Below are positions 7,815 through 16,876 of a stretch of 64,000 nucleotides of DNA, in pieces (positions within the stretch are counted from its first letter, which is position 1; the number at the start of each line of letters is the position of its first letter). The notes under the pieces were generated by a model, which made no database searches, was not told the DNA's origin, and was given only the letters and a program-made list of their open reading frames with translations. Source of the stretch: Aerococcus sp. Group 1 (lineage in GTDB: Bacteria > Bacillota > Bacilli > Lactobacillales > Aerococcaceae); NCBI RefSeq assembly GCF_000193205.1, contig NC_015278.1, positions 372,001-436,000 of the forward strand, in the 5' to 3' direction. The position numbers and the translations under genes were made by a program.

Positions 7815-9137
7815 ATGTCAAGCACGCCTCGTAACTCGCACTTAGAAGCCGGTATTGATGACAAGATTCCTGCCTCTGAAGCGCTAACCCTGGGTTTACA
7901 GCATGGCCTGTCCATGAATGTTTATATTGGCCCCATGATTATCGCTGGGATTGTCGGCCTGAGCACCGGTCAAATGTCAGCCGTGATTCAATCGACCTTT
8001 ATCGCCTGTGGCTTGGCCATGATTATCCAAACTAAGCTCATGCACCTGCCTGTAGCGCAAGGGGCTTCCTTTATCCCCATTGCGGCTATTAGTGGGATTG
8101 CCTTGGCCAATGGCGGTGGTATTGACGGTTGGGGTGTCGCCATGTCGGCAGCCTTAGTGGGAGCCTTGGGATTACTCTTACTGGGTTTTTCCGGTTTGAT
8201 GGATAAATTTGTTAATTACTTTATCCCGCAAATTGTGGGCGCCGTTCTCTTACTCTGTATTGGGCTGTCTTTGATGCCAGCAGCGGTGAATAACATCTAC
8301 ACCGCGCCCCAAGCCAGTGTCGGTCAAAATTTAATCCTGGGTTTGGTAGCCATCACTAGTATGGTACCCGCCACGCTCTTAGGAAATCGCCTGACCGGTT
8401 TTGCAGGTAAGATTTGCCGGATTGGCTCGATTTTGATTACCTTCTTAATTGGCTGTGTCCTGGCCCAGTTTATGGGAGTCTTAGATCTGAGTCCGGTGGC
8501 GGACGCGCCATGGTTTAGTTTACCCATGGTTATGTTTAAAGATTTTTCCTTCCAATTTGACCTCCCATCGGTTCTGACCATGCTGGTGATCTATTTACTG
8601 CTCTTGTCCGAGTCGACTGGAGCCTGGATTGCCCTAGCTAATGCTTCAGAAAGCCCATTAAGCAAGGAACGGATTAATAAAGGGGTGGTGGGGGAAGCCT
8701 TGGGTTGTCTCTTGACCAGTTTCTTGGGGACCAGCCCGGTAACAGGATTTTCATCCAATGCAGGGATTATTTCACTCACCCGGGTCGCCAGTCTCCCTGT
8801 TTTCTACTATGCCGGCGGACTCTTTATCCTCTTTGGCCTGTCTGGAAAATTATCAGCCTTGATTTCAGTCATTCCTGGTGCCGTTATTGGTGGGGTCTTC
8901 CTGGTCATCTGTGGAACGATTTTCCTAGCCGGTCTGCAAAGCTTACAAAACGTGGAAATCAAGGAAAAGGAAACCTTCCTGATTGCCTTATCGGTAGGGA
9001 CAGTGGTCTTGATCCAATACATGCCTAGTGACTTTCTCTTGAGCCTACCTCCTGTCCTCCAATATTTCTTCGGTTCACCAATTTCAGTGGCCTCCATTGT
9101 AGCTATGGCCTTAAATAAGGTCTTACCGGAAGGCTAA
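7815..9137 (+). CDS. NCS2/NAT-family nucleobase permease (probably purine/xanthine type)
   Basis: 440 residues with about 12-14 transmembrane segments. Family landmarks are LGLQHGLSMNVYIGPMII near residue 28, QGASFIPIAAISGIALANGG near residue 81, and the NAT signature region GTSPVTGFSSNAGIISLTR near residue 305, where the usual Q/S-N-x-G motif appears as SSNAG. It is a proton symporter for purines or uracil in the cytoplasmic membrane. The SSNAG variant and the PurBox upstream favour a purine such as xanthine, but the substrate is not settled by sequence. It has its own promoter, AAAGGAAACG ribosome binding site and terminator, so it is monocistronic. Confidence 0.88.
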   Translation: MSSTPRNSHLEAGIDDKIPASEALTLGLQHGLSMNVYIGPMIIAGIVGLSTGQMSAVIQSTFIACGLAMIIQTKLMHLPVAQGASFIPIAAISGIALANGGGIDGWGVAMSAALVGALGLLLLGFSGLMDKFVNYFIPQIVGAVLLLCIGLSLMPAAVNNIYTAPQASVGQNLILGLVAITSMVPATLLGNRLTGFAGKICRIGSILITFLIGCVLAQFMGVLDLSPVADAPWFSLPMVMFKDFSFQFDLPSVLTMLVIYLLLLSESTGAWIALANASESPLSKERINKGVVGEALGCLLTSFLGTSPVTGFSSNAGIISLTRVASLPVFYYAGGLFILFGLSGKLSALISVIPGAVIGGVFLVICGTIFLAGLQSLQNVEIKEKETFLIALSVGTVVLIQYMPSDFLLSLPPVLQYFFGSPISVASIVAMALNKVLPEG

Positions 9138-9155
9138 TAACTATTCAAGCTGTTG

Positions 9156-9187
9156 AAGCATTCTCTTTGGAGGATGCTTTTTTATTT
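9156..9187 (+). terminator. Intrinsic terminator after the permease gene
   Basis: Stem AAGCATtCTC / GAGgATGCTT followed by six Ts and a T-rich tail. Confidence 0.88.
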
Positions 9188-9346
9188 TTCTTATAGCCAT
9201 TTTTGTAAAAAATTCTTAAAATGGCTGTATTTGCGGTAAATAAATAGTAGAATAAAGACTAAGTGTCTAATGAATGCTAAAATTTAGTAAGTACAGTTGA
9301 GACTTTGATCTCAATCAATGAATAAGTAATGAGGAGCGGAGAAAAT

Positions 9347-10630
9347 ATGAAGAAACGGCTGAATTGGAAAGCAGTCATTGTTGCCTTACTTTCCGTGGTG
9401 GTCGTCTTGGGTGGCGGTGTTTACGCGGTCATGCAGAACCAAGACATCAAGCAGGAAAAAAGTGATGGGAGCGTGGAGGCCGCTGAAAAGGCAGTTAGCG
9501 CCCTGTACTATGATGACCATAAAACTTTCCTAAAAGAAAATATCGCTAAAACCGAAATTGAAGCAGTGAGAAGGCAAGTGGAAGGGTTAAACCGTTATTC
9601 CGGTGCGCGCAAGGACCTGAATAAGCAGGTGGACCAAGTGGAAGAACGCTTTAAGGCCCAAGAAGGGGTTAACCATCTCTTTGAGAAAATTAAGGATAAA
9701 CCGGCCTTGAATGGGGCAACGGTACAGAAATATGTCTTGCTCAATAAAGGCCTTAAAGAGGATGATCTCAACCAATTTAAGGAAGACCAAGTCAAACACT
9801 GGCCCAGCCAGGCTGACGAATTCTATCAAACCCTCAGTGGCTTAGTTGACCAAGCGGATAAGCAAAGCCAACGTTTTAAGGCCTTTGATGAAGAAATTCA
9901 AAAGCTCAAAGACAATCCTGGTTTGACCTATGACCAATTAGACCAAGCCATGGAGGACATGGAGAAAAAAATTGAAAAAGAAGAAAATCCTTATTTGAAA
10001 GCGGAATTATTAGATCGCTTAGGCAAGGCTCATCAAGAAGTGATCGATGTTATCCGCAATCGCAAGCTACAAGCGGCTAATGATGCCAAGGCAAGCTCAG
10101 AAGAAAAAGAAAAAATTGAGGCGGAAGCTAAGCGTGAAGAAAGTCGGGTAGAAGAGGAAAATAAAAACCTACAAGCAGAAAGTCAACGCTTGCGCCAAGC
10201 AGCTGACCAAGCTAATGCTCAGCATGAACAACAAAGCCGGCAAAACCGTCCGGCTAGACAGGTGCAACAAGCAAGAGAAGAGCAGCCTGCAAATAATCAA
10301 TCACAATCTCAATCTCAAACTCAAGCTTCCACTTCTCAAGGCCAATCCTCTAGTCAACCAGCTTCCAGTAGTCAGACCGGCCAATCCTCTCCGGCTGATA
10401 AACCTCAAGAAGCTAGTCAAAATAGTCAAACCGGTTCAGAAAATAGTCAAACAAACACGCCATCAACCAGCCAACCCGCTCCACAACCAGAAGGGCAACC
10501 CAACCAACCGAGTGTGGACCCAAGCCCGCAACCCTCTGGGGGCGAGCAAGGATCTCATCCAGGCGAAAGTGGCGTGGTTGAAAGCACAGCACCCACAACT
10601 ACGGAGAGTGGTGCGGCGAATGGCCAGTAA
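9347..10630 (+). CDS. Membrane-anchored surface protein: coiled coil plus Ser/Gln/Pro-rich tail
   Basis: 427 residues from ATG 9347, chosen because GAGGAG lies 10 bases upstream; an in-frame ATG at 9329 precedes that site. Residues 1-33 are MKKRLNWK followed by a hydrophobic segment (VIVALLSVVVVLGGGVYAV) with no cleavage site I can assign, so it is probably an N-terminal membrane anchor with the rest outside. Residues about 35-240 are charged and alpha-helical; 240-300 are a Glu/Lys/Arg/Gln-rich coiled coil. From about 300 onward it is a Ser/Gln/Thr/Asn/Pro-rich low-complexity tail without an LPxTG motif. I do not recognise the family. The architecture suggests a wall-spanning or cell-envelope protein. 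It stands alone between two terminators. Confidence 0.75.
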   Translation: MKKRLNWKAVIVALLSVVVVLGGGVYAVMQNQDIKQEKSDGSVEAAEKAVSALYYDDHKTFLKENIAKTEIEAVRRQVEGLNRYSGARKDLNKQVDQVEERFKAQEGVNHLFEKIKDKPALNGATVQKYVLLNKGLKEDDLNQFKEDQVKHWPSQADEFYQTLSGLVDQADKQSQRFKAFDEEIQKLKDNPGLTYDQLDQAMEDMEKKIEKEENPYLKAELLDRLGKAHQEVIDVIRNRKLQAANDAKASSEEKEKIEAEAKREESRVEEENKNLQAESQRLRQAADQANAQHEQQSRQNRPARQVQQAREEQPANNQSQSQSQTQASTSQGQSSSQPASSSQTGQSSPADKPQEASQNSQTGSENSQTNTPSTSQPAPQPEGQPNQPSVDPSPQPSGGEQGSHPGESGVVESTAPTTTESGAANGQ

Positions 10631-10704
10631 GATTTAAATGAATCTTAACAGGGCAGCTATTCTCATTGCCTGCTTTTGTGCTAAAATAGGCCTAATGAAC
10701 TAGG

Positions 10705-10730
10705 AAAGAGCGGTTCAGCCGCTCTTTTTT
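10705..10730 (+). terminator. Intrinsic terminator after the surface-protein gene
   Basis: Perfect stem AAGAGCGG / CCGCTCTT with a TTCAG loop and a six-T run. Confidence 0.88.
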
Positions 10731-10762
10731 GATGGAAGAATCTACAGAGGAGGCTTTAAGCC

Positions 10763-12160
10763 ATGCAAAAAAATGGAGAATGGACCAATTGGTACCGCAT
10801 TGTCATTTGGGCAACTGAGGCGCTGATTTTATTTCTTTCCTATCTGATTTCCTTTTTAATCCGCTATCAAAGTCGCTATATTCCTTTAGAAAATGGGGAG
10901 GCCTTCCAGAGTGTCTTTCCTTGGATCATGCTGATTTTCTTAGTGATCAACCTCTTGTCCGGGGTCTATGTCCTCTACAATAAGACCCGGGGGGACTTAT
11001 TTTTCATTACTTTGATTGACCAGGGCTTGATTGCAGCCATGACCATGATCTTGAGTTTTATCGGCCGTTGGTTTGCCTTTCCCCGTCTAGTCATCTTGAT
11101 TGACTTCTTTGTCAGTGTCACCCTCCTGTATTTCTTTAGGAGTTTGGTCTTTAGTATTTATCGCCGCTACGCTTCAACTAAGCGGGTTATGATTATTGGT
11201 TACGAAGATGAGGTTTTTTCCGCCATTTATAACTTTAAAAATAGTAAGAGCTCTCGCCACTTGGTGACCCATGTGGTCTTATCGGATTTTTATAATAATA
11301 TCTGTAAACGCCTAGACGATATCGATATTGTTTATATGGCTTCGTCGATCCCAGAAAAAGAGAAATTAAAAATTTATGGGCTCCTCATGCAGAAAGAGAA
11401 GAAACTCTTCCTCAATTCCAAGTTTGAGAACTTGGTCATGGTCAACCCCAATATCATGAGCTTTGAAGATGAATCGATTATTGAGACTTCTGACTTTCGA
11501 ATTCCTGCTGACCAGGCCTTGATCAAGCGGGGCTTAGATATTATTTGTTCCTTGATCCTGTTAATCATCGCTTCACCAATCATGCTCTTAACCGCCATTG
11601 CCATCAAGCTAACTTCTCGTGGCCCGGTTTTCTACCGTCAGGTGCGGATTACTGAGAATGGCAAGGAATTTGAAATCCTAAAGTTCCGCTCCATGGTGGT
11701 GGATTCTGAGGTCCAATCTGGCCCAGTCATTGCCCGTAAAAATGACTCGCGGATTACCCCAGTAGGTAAGTCTATCCGCGCGGTTCGGATTGACGAATTA
11801 CCCCAATTAATCAATATTTTAAAAGGGGACATGTCCTTAGTCGGCCCCCGTCCAGAACGGCCTTTCTTTGTCGACCAATTCCAAAAACAAAACCCCCATT
11901 ACTACTTGCGCCATAATGTCAAAGCCGGCCTAACCGGTTACGCCCAAGTCTATGGGAAGTATGCTTCTGACTTTAATAGTAAGTTGAACTTTGACCTCAT
12001 TTACATCAAGACCTATTCCTTGATATTGGATATGAAGATCCTCTTACAAACCATCAAAGTCCTCTTCGAAAAAGTCTCTTCCAGTGGGATTGACGAAGAC
12101 AACCTACCAACAGAAGACCGCGAAGACATCGAAAAAATGGGGATTGAATTAGTTGAATAA
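10763..12160 (+). CDS. Polyprenyl glycosylphosphotransferase (sugar transferase)
   Basis: 465 residues. Four hydrophobic segments occupy about residues 12-130, a Rossmann-like CoA-binding-type domain about 135-240, and the bacterial sugar transferase domain (PF02397) about 250-445. That domain starts with the hairpin-forming hydrophobic helix after KRGLDIICS and carries the conserved KFRSM, RIDELPQL, GDMSLVGPRPE and KAGLTGYAQV motifs. Such enzymes transfer a hexose-1-phosphate from a UDP-sugar to undecaprenyl phosphate, the first step of capsule, exopolysaccharide or glycoprotein glycan assembly, at the inner face of the membrane. AGAGGAGG precedes the ATG. No other polysaccharide gene lies nearby, so the partner genes must be elsewhere. 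Confidence 0.92.
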   Translation: MQKNGEWTNWYRIVIWATEALILFLSYLISFLIRYQSRYIPLENGEAFQSVFPWIMLIFLVINLLSGVYVLYNKTRGDLFFITLIDQGLIAAMTMILSFIGRWFAFPRLVILIDFFVSVTLLYFFRSLVFSIYRRYASTKRVMIIGYEDEVFSAIYNFKNSKSSRHLVTHVVLSDFYNNICKRLDDIDIVYMASSIPEKEKLKIYGLLMQKEKKLFLNSKFENLVMVNPNIMSFEDESIIETSDFRIPADQALIKRGLDIICSLILLIIASPIMLLTAIAIKLTSRGPVFYRQVRITENGKEFEILKFRSMVVDSEVQSGPVIARKNDSRITPVGKSIRAVRIDELPQLINILKGDMSLVGPRPERPFFVDQFQKQNPHYYLRHNVKAGLTGYAQVYGKYASDFNSKLNFDLIYIKTYSLILDMKILLQTIKVLFEKVSSSGIDEDNLPTEDREDIEKMGIELVE

Positions 12161-12164
12161 AAAA

Positions 12165-12282
12165 GAGTGTGACAAGCGCGCTAAAGAGCAAGATCATTGG
12201 AAGAAGTACGCAGAAAATCCTCAAAGAGGATTTGCAAGGACATCTGAAATGGACGCTTGCTCTGCGCTTGGAACAGGTTTGA
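12165..12282 (+). repeat. Element A copy 1
   Basis: 118-bp palindromic element starting GAGTGTGAC four bases after the sugar transferase stop and ending GGAACAGGTTTGA. Arms: AAGCGC ... AGAGCAAG on the left, CTTGCTCTGCGCTT on the right, fully complementary apart from a five-base left bulge. The tip is the small hairpin AATCCTC-AAA-GAGGATT. A degenerate left end (GAGCGTGACGAGCGC) follows at 12331-12345. Confidence 0.9.
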
Positions 12283-12349
12283 AAAGGATGTGAGGAAGGA
12301 TATCCCCTCACCCTTTCGAACTCGACTATAGAGCGTGACGAGCGCTCCG

Positions 12350-12377
12350 GGCTGGGAGAAATCCCAGTCTTTTTTGT
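12350..12377 (+). terminator. Intrinsic terminator after the sugar transferase
   Basis: GCTGGGA-GAAA-TCCCAGT hairpin followed by TCTTTTTT; it lies beyond the element A copy, so the element would be in the transcript. Confidence 0.85.
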
Positions 12378-12486
12378 TTTAGGCGGACGACTGGATCGCC
12401 TATTTGATAAAGTAGGAAGGTTAAGCGCTTACTGATCGTTAATTTATGTTACAATTGGGGTTAAATCTATGGCTTTGGCTGGTAAA

Positions 12487-12496
12487 ATGGTATAAT
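12487..12496 (+). promoter_or_regulatory. Extended -10 promoter for pncB-nadE
   Basis: ATGGTATAAT contains an extended TGnTATAAT -10 element (TATAAT at 12491-12496); no good -35 is seen. A palindromic TAAGCGCTTA at 12422-12431 upstream resembles a cre half-consensus but matches poorly outside its core. Confidence 0.6.
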
Positions 12497-12554
12497 AGAA
12501 ACACTCAAATAACGCTATGTTGAAGCAAATTTAAGAGAATGTGGAGTGAAAAAA

Positions 12555-14039
12555 ATGACAATCTATCCAGATGATAGTCTGGCCTTACACACTGACCTTT
12601 ATGAAATTAATATGATGAAGACCTACTGGGAAGCAGGGAATGCTGACCAACGTTGCGTCTTTGAAATGTATTTCCGTAATAACCCCTTTGAAAACGGTTA
12701 TGCCATCTTTGCTGGTTTGGAGCACTTGACCCAATACCTGGATAACTTAAAGTTTAACGAAACAGATATTGCCTACCTGCGTGAAACCCAAAATTATCCG
12801 GAAGAATTCTTGGACTATTTAGCCAACTTCCAATTTAACGGAACCATCCGTTCCATGGTGGAAGGAGAGGTCTGCTTTGCCAATGAGCCCCTGCTTCAAG
12901 TGGAAGGCAGTTTGGCTGACTGCCAACTGATTGAAACCGCCCTCTTGAATATTATTAACTTCCAAACCTTGATTGCCACTAAGGCTTCTCGGATTCGGAA
13001 CGTGTGTGGCAGTGACGCCTTGGCTGAATTCGGAGCACGCCGGGCCCATGAACTGGATGCCTCCATTTGGGGCGCGCGGGCTGCTTATATTGGTGGCTTT
13101 GACTCGACGTCCAATGTCCGGGCTGGGAAGATTCTTGGCGTTCCTGTTTCAGGGACTCATGCCCATGCCATGGTCCAAGCCTACCGGTCTGACTATGAAG
13201 CCTTTAAGCACTATGCGGAGTCCCACAAGAATTGCGTCTTCCTGGTTGATACCTACGATGTCTTGAATTCAGGAGTTCCTAATGCCATTCGAGTAGCCCG
13301 GGAAATGGGGGATAAAATCAACTTTGTTGGTGTCCGTATCGATAGTGGAGACATTACTTACCTCTCCAAACGCGTTCGTAAGATGCTGGATGAAGCTGGC
13401 TATCCGGATGCTATTATCGTGGCCTCCAATGACTTGGATGAAAAAACCATCCTTAACCTGAAAATGCAAGGGGCTAAGGTCGATTCTTGGGGTGTCGGGA
13501 CTAAGTTGATCACGGCTTATGACCAAGCTTCCTTAGGTGGGGTTTATAAGTTATGTGCCATTGAAGACGAAAAGGGTGACTTGGTGCCAACCATGAAGCT
13601 TTCCTCTTCCCCTGAAAAAGTCACCACCCCAGGTAAGAAACAAATTTGGCGGATAACCAATAACTTGGATGGTAAATCTGAGGGTGACTATGTGACGGTT
13701 GAAGATGAAGAGCTTGATACCAGTCAACCCCTCTACATGTTCCATCCTACCTATACTTACATCAACAAGACAGTCGAAGACTTTTCTGCCCGTCCACTCC
13801 TGCAAACCATCTACCAAGATGGTAAACGGGTCTACGACCTACCGGCTTTAGAAGCAGTCAAGGCCTATGCTGAAGAAAGTTTAGCGGCACTTTGGGACGA
13901 ATACAAACGGATCCTCAACCCCGAAGCTTACCCAGTTGACTTGTCACAGGAACTCTATGACTTGAAGATGGATAGTATCCACGCCATCCATGAACGGGTC
14001 AAGGCTGGGGCCAAAAAGAACCAAGTCAATGCAGATTAG
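12555..14039 (+). CDS. pncB: Nicotinate phosphoribosyltransferase
   Basis: 494 residues from ATG 12555; GTGGAG at 12541-12546 serves as ribosome binding site, making the in-frame GTG 12546 an unlikely start. The enzyme makes nicotinate mononucleotide from nicotinate and PRPP with ATP, the entry step of NAD salvage. Visible family features are SLALHTDLYEINMM at the N-terminus, FEMYFRNNPFENGYAIFAGLE near residue 35, GARRAHELDASIWGARAAY near residue 160, GTHAHAMVQ near residue 200 and the phosphate-binding VRIDSGD near residue 255, with SNDLDE near 287. Length fits the long Gram-positive form. nadE follows 45 bases later, so the pair forms an NAD salvage operon. Confidence 0.95.
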   Translation: MTIYPDDSLALHTDLYEINMMKTYWEAGNADQRCVFEMYFRNNPFENGYAIFAGLEHLTQYLDNLKFNETDIAYLRETQNYPEEFLDYLANFQFNGTIRSMVEGEVCFANEPLLQVEGSLADCQLIETALLNIINFQTLIATKASRIRNVCGSDALAEFGARRAHELDASIWGARAAYIGGFDSTSNVRAGKILGVPVSGTHAHAMVQAYRSDYEAFKHYAESHKNCVFLVDTYDVLNSGVPNAIRVAREMGDKINFVGVRIDSGDITYLSKRVRKMLDEAGYPDAIIVASNDLDEKTILNLKMQGAKVDSWGVGTKLITAYDQASLGGVYKLCAIEDEKGDLVPTMKLSSSPEKVTTPGKKQIWRITNNLDGKSEGDYVTVEDEELDTSQPLYMFHPTYTYINKTVEDFSARPLLQTIYQDGKRVYDLPALEAVKAYAEESLAALWDEYKRILNPEAYPVDLSQELYDLKMDSIHAIHERVKAGAKKNQVNAD

Positions 14040-14084
14040 TTCGACCAGCGCCGACTGAAGCAGGAAGATGAGGAGAATAAGACT

Positions 14085-14915
14085 ATGCGACAACAACAAG
14101 CAGAGATTATCCAAGCCTTAAAAGTTGCCCCGAGTATCGACAGTGATGATGAAATCGAGCGAAGCCTGACCTTTATTACTGACTATCTCAAGCGCTATCC
14201 CTTTTTAAAAACCTTAGTGCTAGGGATCAGTGGGGGGCAGGACTCCACCTTGGCGGGGAAGTTGTGCCAAATGGCCATTAAACAAATCCGCCAAACGACC
14301 CAGGACCAAGCTTATCAGTTTATTGCGGTCACCCTGCCTTATGGCCAACAGTCCGATGCCCAAGATGTTAAAGATGCCCTGGCTTTTATTCAGCCTGACC
14401 AGGTCCTGGATGTCAATATTAAAGGGCCCGTTGACCAACAAGTGACCGCCTTAGCGGAAGCGGGGCTGGAGCTCTCCGATTTCAACAAGGGGAATATTAA
14501 GGCCCGTCAACGGATGGTGGTCCAATATGCCATCGCCGGCCAATGTAGTGGGGTCGTGGTAGGGACTGACCATGCTGCTGAAGCTGTGACCGGTTTTTAT
14601 ACCAAGTTTGGTGACGGAGCCTCTGACATTGTTCCTCTCTGGCGCTTAAACAAGCGTCAAGGCAAACAGTTACTCAAGGCCCTGAATTGTCCGCCCCACC
14701 TCTATGACAAGGTGCCCACCGCTGACTTAGAAGATGACCGGCCCCAATTGCCGGATGAGGAGGCTTTGGGGGTTTCCTACCAAGCCATTGATGATTATCT
14801 GGAAGGTCAAGACGTCAGTGACCAAGACGCTCAAACCATCGAAAACTGGTATCAAAAATCCCAACATAAACGCCACCTGCCGATTAACCTTTATGACACC
14901 TGGTGGCGGGAATAA
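14085..14915 (+). CDS. nadE: NH3-dependent NAD+ synthetase
   Basis: 276 residues without a glutaminase domain. It amidates nicotinate adenine dinucleotide to NAD using ammonia and ATP. The PP-loop ATPase motif is [10 protein letters not shown] near residue 45, followed by [19 protein letters not shown] near residue 150, [22 protein letters not shown] near residue 172 and the [16 protein letters not shown] segment near residue 230. AGGAGAATAAG precedes ATG 14085. It is the second gene after pncB and ends in a strong terminator. The intermediate step enzyme nadD is not in the window. Confidence 0.96.
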   Translation: MRQQQAEIIQALKVAPSIDSDDEIERSLTFITDYLKRYPFLKTLVLGISGGQDSTLAGKLCQMAIKQIRQTTQDQAYQFIAVTLPYGQQSDAQDVKDALAFIQPDQVLDVNIKGPVDQQVTALAEAGLELSDFNKGNIKARQRMVVQYAIAGQCSGVVVGTDHAAEAVTGFYTKFGDGASDIVPLWRLNKRQGKQLLKALNCPPHLYDKVPTADLEDDRPQLPDEEALGVSYQAIDDYLEGQDVSDQDAQTIENWYQKSQHKRHLPINLYDTWWRE

Positions 14916-14930
14916 TTGGATAAAGAATGG

Positions 14931-14963
14931 AAGAGGCTGCTGACTAAGGTCAGGGCCTTTTTT
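14931..14963 (+). terminator. Intrinsic terminator after nadE
   Basis: Stem GGC..CTGAC / GTCAG..GCC followed by six Ts. Confidence 0.88.
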
Positions 14964-15255
14964 CTTGGCCTGGCTTGATTTGTCTTTCGCTTTATTTTTT
15001 ATTAATCGAACTTTCTTTTTTAAAAATGATAGTTAAGTGGATAATTTCCTTTATGTATAGCCAAGCCGAGAGGAACTTTAATTTCCTGTTAGCTGATTCT
15101 CATGAGATCGTTTTCATTTCTTGGATAAGATATGTCTTTTTAATCAGGACTGATCAAGAGAAACTCGGGACATCTTGTATTGCAAAGAAGTGAATTTTTA
15201 TAGCTGAAAATGATAGCTAATTTTAGAGTGAAAAAGCCTGGAAACAAGGGCTTGG

Positions 15256-15285
15256 TTGACAGTTTCTGAGGGGATTGGCTTTAAT
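15256..15285 (+). promoter_or_regulatory. Possible SigA promoter, distal to cysS
   Basis: TTGACA (15256-15261), 18-base spacer, TTTAAT (15280-15285). Would give a leader of about 170 bases for cysS. Confidence 0.5.
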
Positions 15286-15377
15286 GAAGGGGCAGTGAGA
15301 ATTTTACGGATTCCCTGCTAAAAAAGATTCAGCTAGGGAGAGGAGGATGCCCTCGGTCACGGCGTATTAAGGAGAGA

Positions 15378-15407
15378 TTGTTAAAAAGCGGCAATCAATG
15401 GTAAAAT
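15378..15407 (+). promoter_or_regulatory. Possible SigA promoter, proximal to cysS
   Basis: TTGTTA (15378-15383), 18-base spacer, TAAAAT (15402-15407), preceded by TG one base before the -10. Confidence 0.55.
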
Positions 15408-15460
15408 GGACCTAAGATTCTATTTGAACTATTGAATTTAATGCTGAAGGGATTTTAAAA

Positions 15461-16876
15461 ATGTTAACAGTTTACAATACCTTAACCAAAGCGAAAGAAG
15501 AATTTCACCCCATTAACGCCGGTAAGGTGAATATGTATGTGTGTGGACCAACTGTCTACAACTATATTCACATCGGTAATGCCCGCAGTATCGTGGCCTT
15601 TGACGTGATCCGTCGCTACTTAGAATACCGCGGCTATGAAGTGAACTTTGTCTCTAACTTCACCGATGTTGACGATAAAATTATTAAACGCAGCCAAGAA
15701 GAAGGCATCACTAGCCGTCAAGTTGCCGATAAGTACATTGCGGCCTACTATGAAGACATTGACAAGCTCAATGTCAAACGGGCGACCCTCAATCCCCGGG
15801 TTCTGGAAAATATTGACGCTATTATTGAATTTGTCCAAGACCTGGTGGATAAGGACTATGCCTATGTAGTGGACGGAGATGTCTATTACCGGGCCCGGAG
15901 CTTTTCTTCTTACGGCAAATTGAGTGACCAATCCATTGATGACTTAAGAAGCGGTGCCAGCGAGCGTGTGAGTGCCGATGAACAAGGAAAGAAAGAGGAT
16001 AGTGTGGACTTTGCCCTCTGGAAGGCGGCTAAGGCCGGCGAACCTTCCTGGGATTCCCCTTGGGGGGCAGGACGGCCCGGCTGGCATATCGAATGCTCAG
16101 TCATGTCTACCCGCTACCTGGCCGATACCTTGGATATTCACGGTGGCGGCGCAGACTTAGTCTTCCCTCACCATGAAAATGAACGGGCCCAATCGGAAGC
16201 CCGGACCGGCAAAACCTTTGTGAACTACTGGTTACATAACGGTTTTGTGACTATGGGTGACGACGGGGAAAAGATGAGTAAGTCCCTAGGTAACTTTGTC
16301 CTCGCTCATGACCTCTTGAAGGAAGTTGACCCGACCATCGTGCGTTTCTTCCTAGCCAGTGCTCACTACCGGGCTCCGCTCAAGTTCAGCCACAGCAACT
16401 TGGAAGAAGCCCAAAGAAACTTGGAACGCTTGCAAACGGCCCATGACAATATCAACTATCGTTTACAAGATGCTAAGGAAAGTCTAGCAGATGATGAGAA
16501 ACAATTAGGTGAATTACAGGCCCTGGATGAACATTTTATCCAAGTCATGGATGATGATTTCAATGTTCCTAACGCCTTAACCGTGATTTATGAAGCCCTC
16601 AAACGGATTAATATCTATATGGAAGCTCCGCAAGTCTCCCAAGCAGTTCTTAAGGCCTATGACCAACAACTTAGCCAGTGGTTAGCTATTATCGGCATTG
16701 AATTCCAAGAGGCATCTATCCTGGATAGTGAAGTCCAAGCCCTCATTGAAGAAAGAGACCAAGCCCGCTTGGATAAGAACTATGACCGTAGTGACGCCAT
16801 CCGCCAAGAGTTACTTGATCAAGGGATCATCTTAGATGACACCCCTCAAGGAACCCGTTGGAGAAGAAGTAAATAA
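15461..16876 (+). CDS. cysS: Cysteinyl-tRNA synthetase
   Basis: 471 residues, normal length. Class I signatures are HIGNARS (HIGH motif, near residue 37) and KMSKSLGN (KMSKS motif, near residue 270). The zinc site is supported by CGPTVY near residue 28, the WHIECS segment near residue 207 and FPHHENE near residue 232. The C-terminal helical and anticodon-binding parts are complete. It heads a run of genes overlapping or separated by a few bases (mrnC, rlmB, rae1, sigH-like), so it is probably the first gene of an operon. Only a weak purine-rich ribosome binding site (AAGGGATTT) precedes the ATG. Confidence 0.97.
   Translation: MLTVYNTLTKAKEEFHPINAGKVNMYVCGPTVYNYIHIGNARSIVAFDVIRRYLEYRGYEVNFVSNFTDVDDKIIKRSQEEGITSRQVADKYIAAYYEDIDKLNVKRATLNPRVLENIDAIIEFVQDLVDKDYAYVVDGDVYYRARSFSSYGKLSDQSIDDLRSGASERVSADEQGKKEDSVDFALWKAAKAGEPSWDSPWGAGRPGWHIECSVMSTRYLADTLDIHGGGADLVFPHHENERAQSEARTGKTFVNYWLHNGFVTMGDDGEKMSKSLGNFVLAHDLLKEVDPTIVRFFLASAHYRAPLKFSHSNLEEAQRNLERLQTAHDNINYRLQDAKESLADDEKQLGELQALDEHFIQVMDDDFNVPNALTVIYEALKRINIYMEAPQVSQAVLKAYDQQLSQWLAIIGIEFQEASILDSEVQALIEERDQARLDKNYDRSDAIRQELLDQGIILDDTPQGTRWRRSK

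Larger units (their letters stand above)
14976..15460 (+). other. Intergenic region upstream of cysS
   Basis: About 480 bases without a gene I can support. A 72-codon open frame (14975-15193) has no ribosome binding site and no recognisable content. Two promoter-like sites are present (entered separately). I looked for a T-box leader, common upstream of cysS in Gram-positives, and found no AGGGTGGNACCGCG antiterminator sequence. The stretch 15290-15370 has short imperfect inverted repeats (for example GGGCAG / CTGC) only. Confidence 0.6.

Noticed and set aside
12422..12431. cre site upstream of pncB (TAAGCGCTTA)
   Set aside because: Core is perfect but three outer consensus positions fail, and it lies about 60 bases upstream of the promoter; kept only as a remark. 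A similar core at 3417-3424 (AAGCGCTT) matches even less.
14975..15193. 72-codon open frame between nadE and cysS
   Set aside because: No ribosome binding site, low-complexity hydrophobic start derived from a T-rich stretch, no family resemblance.
14976..15460. T-box riboswitch upstream of cysS
   Set aside because: No specifier or AGGGTGGNACCGCG antiterminator motif was found on careful reading.
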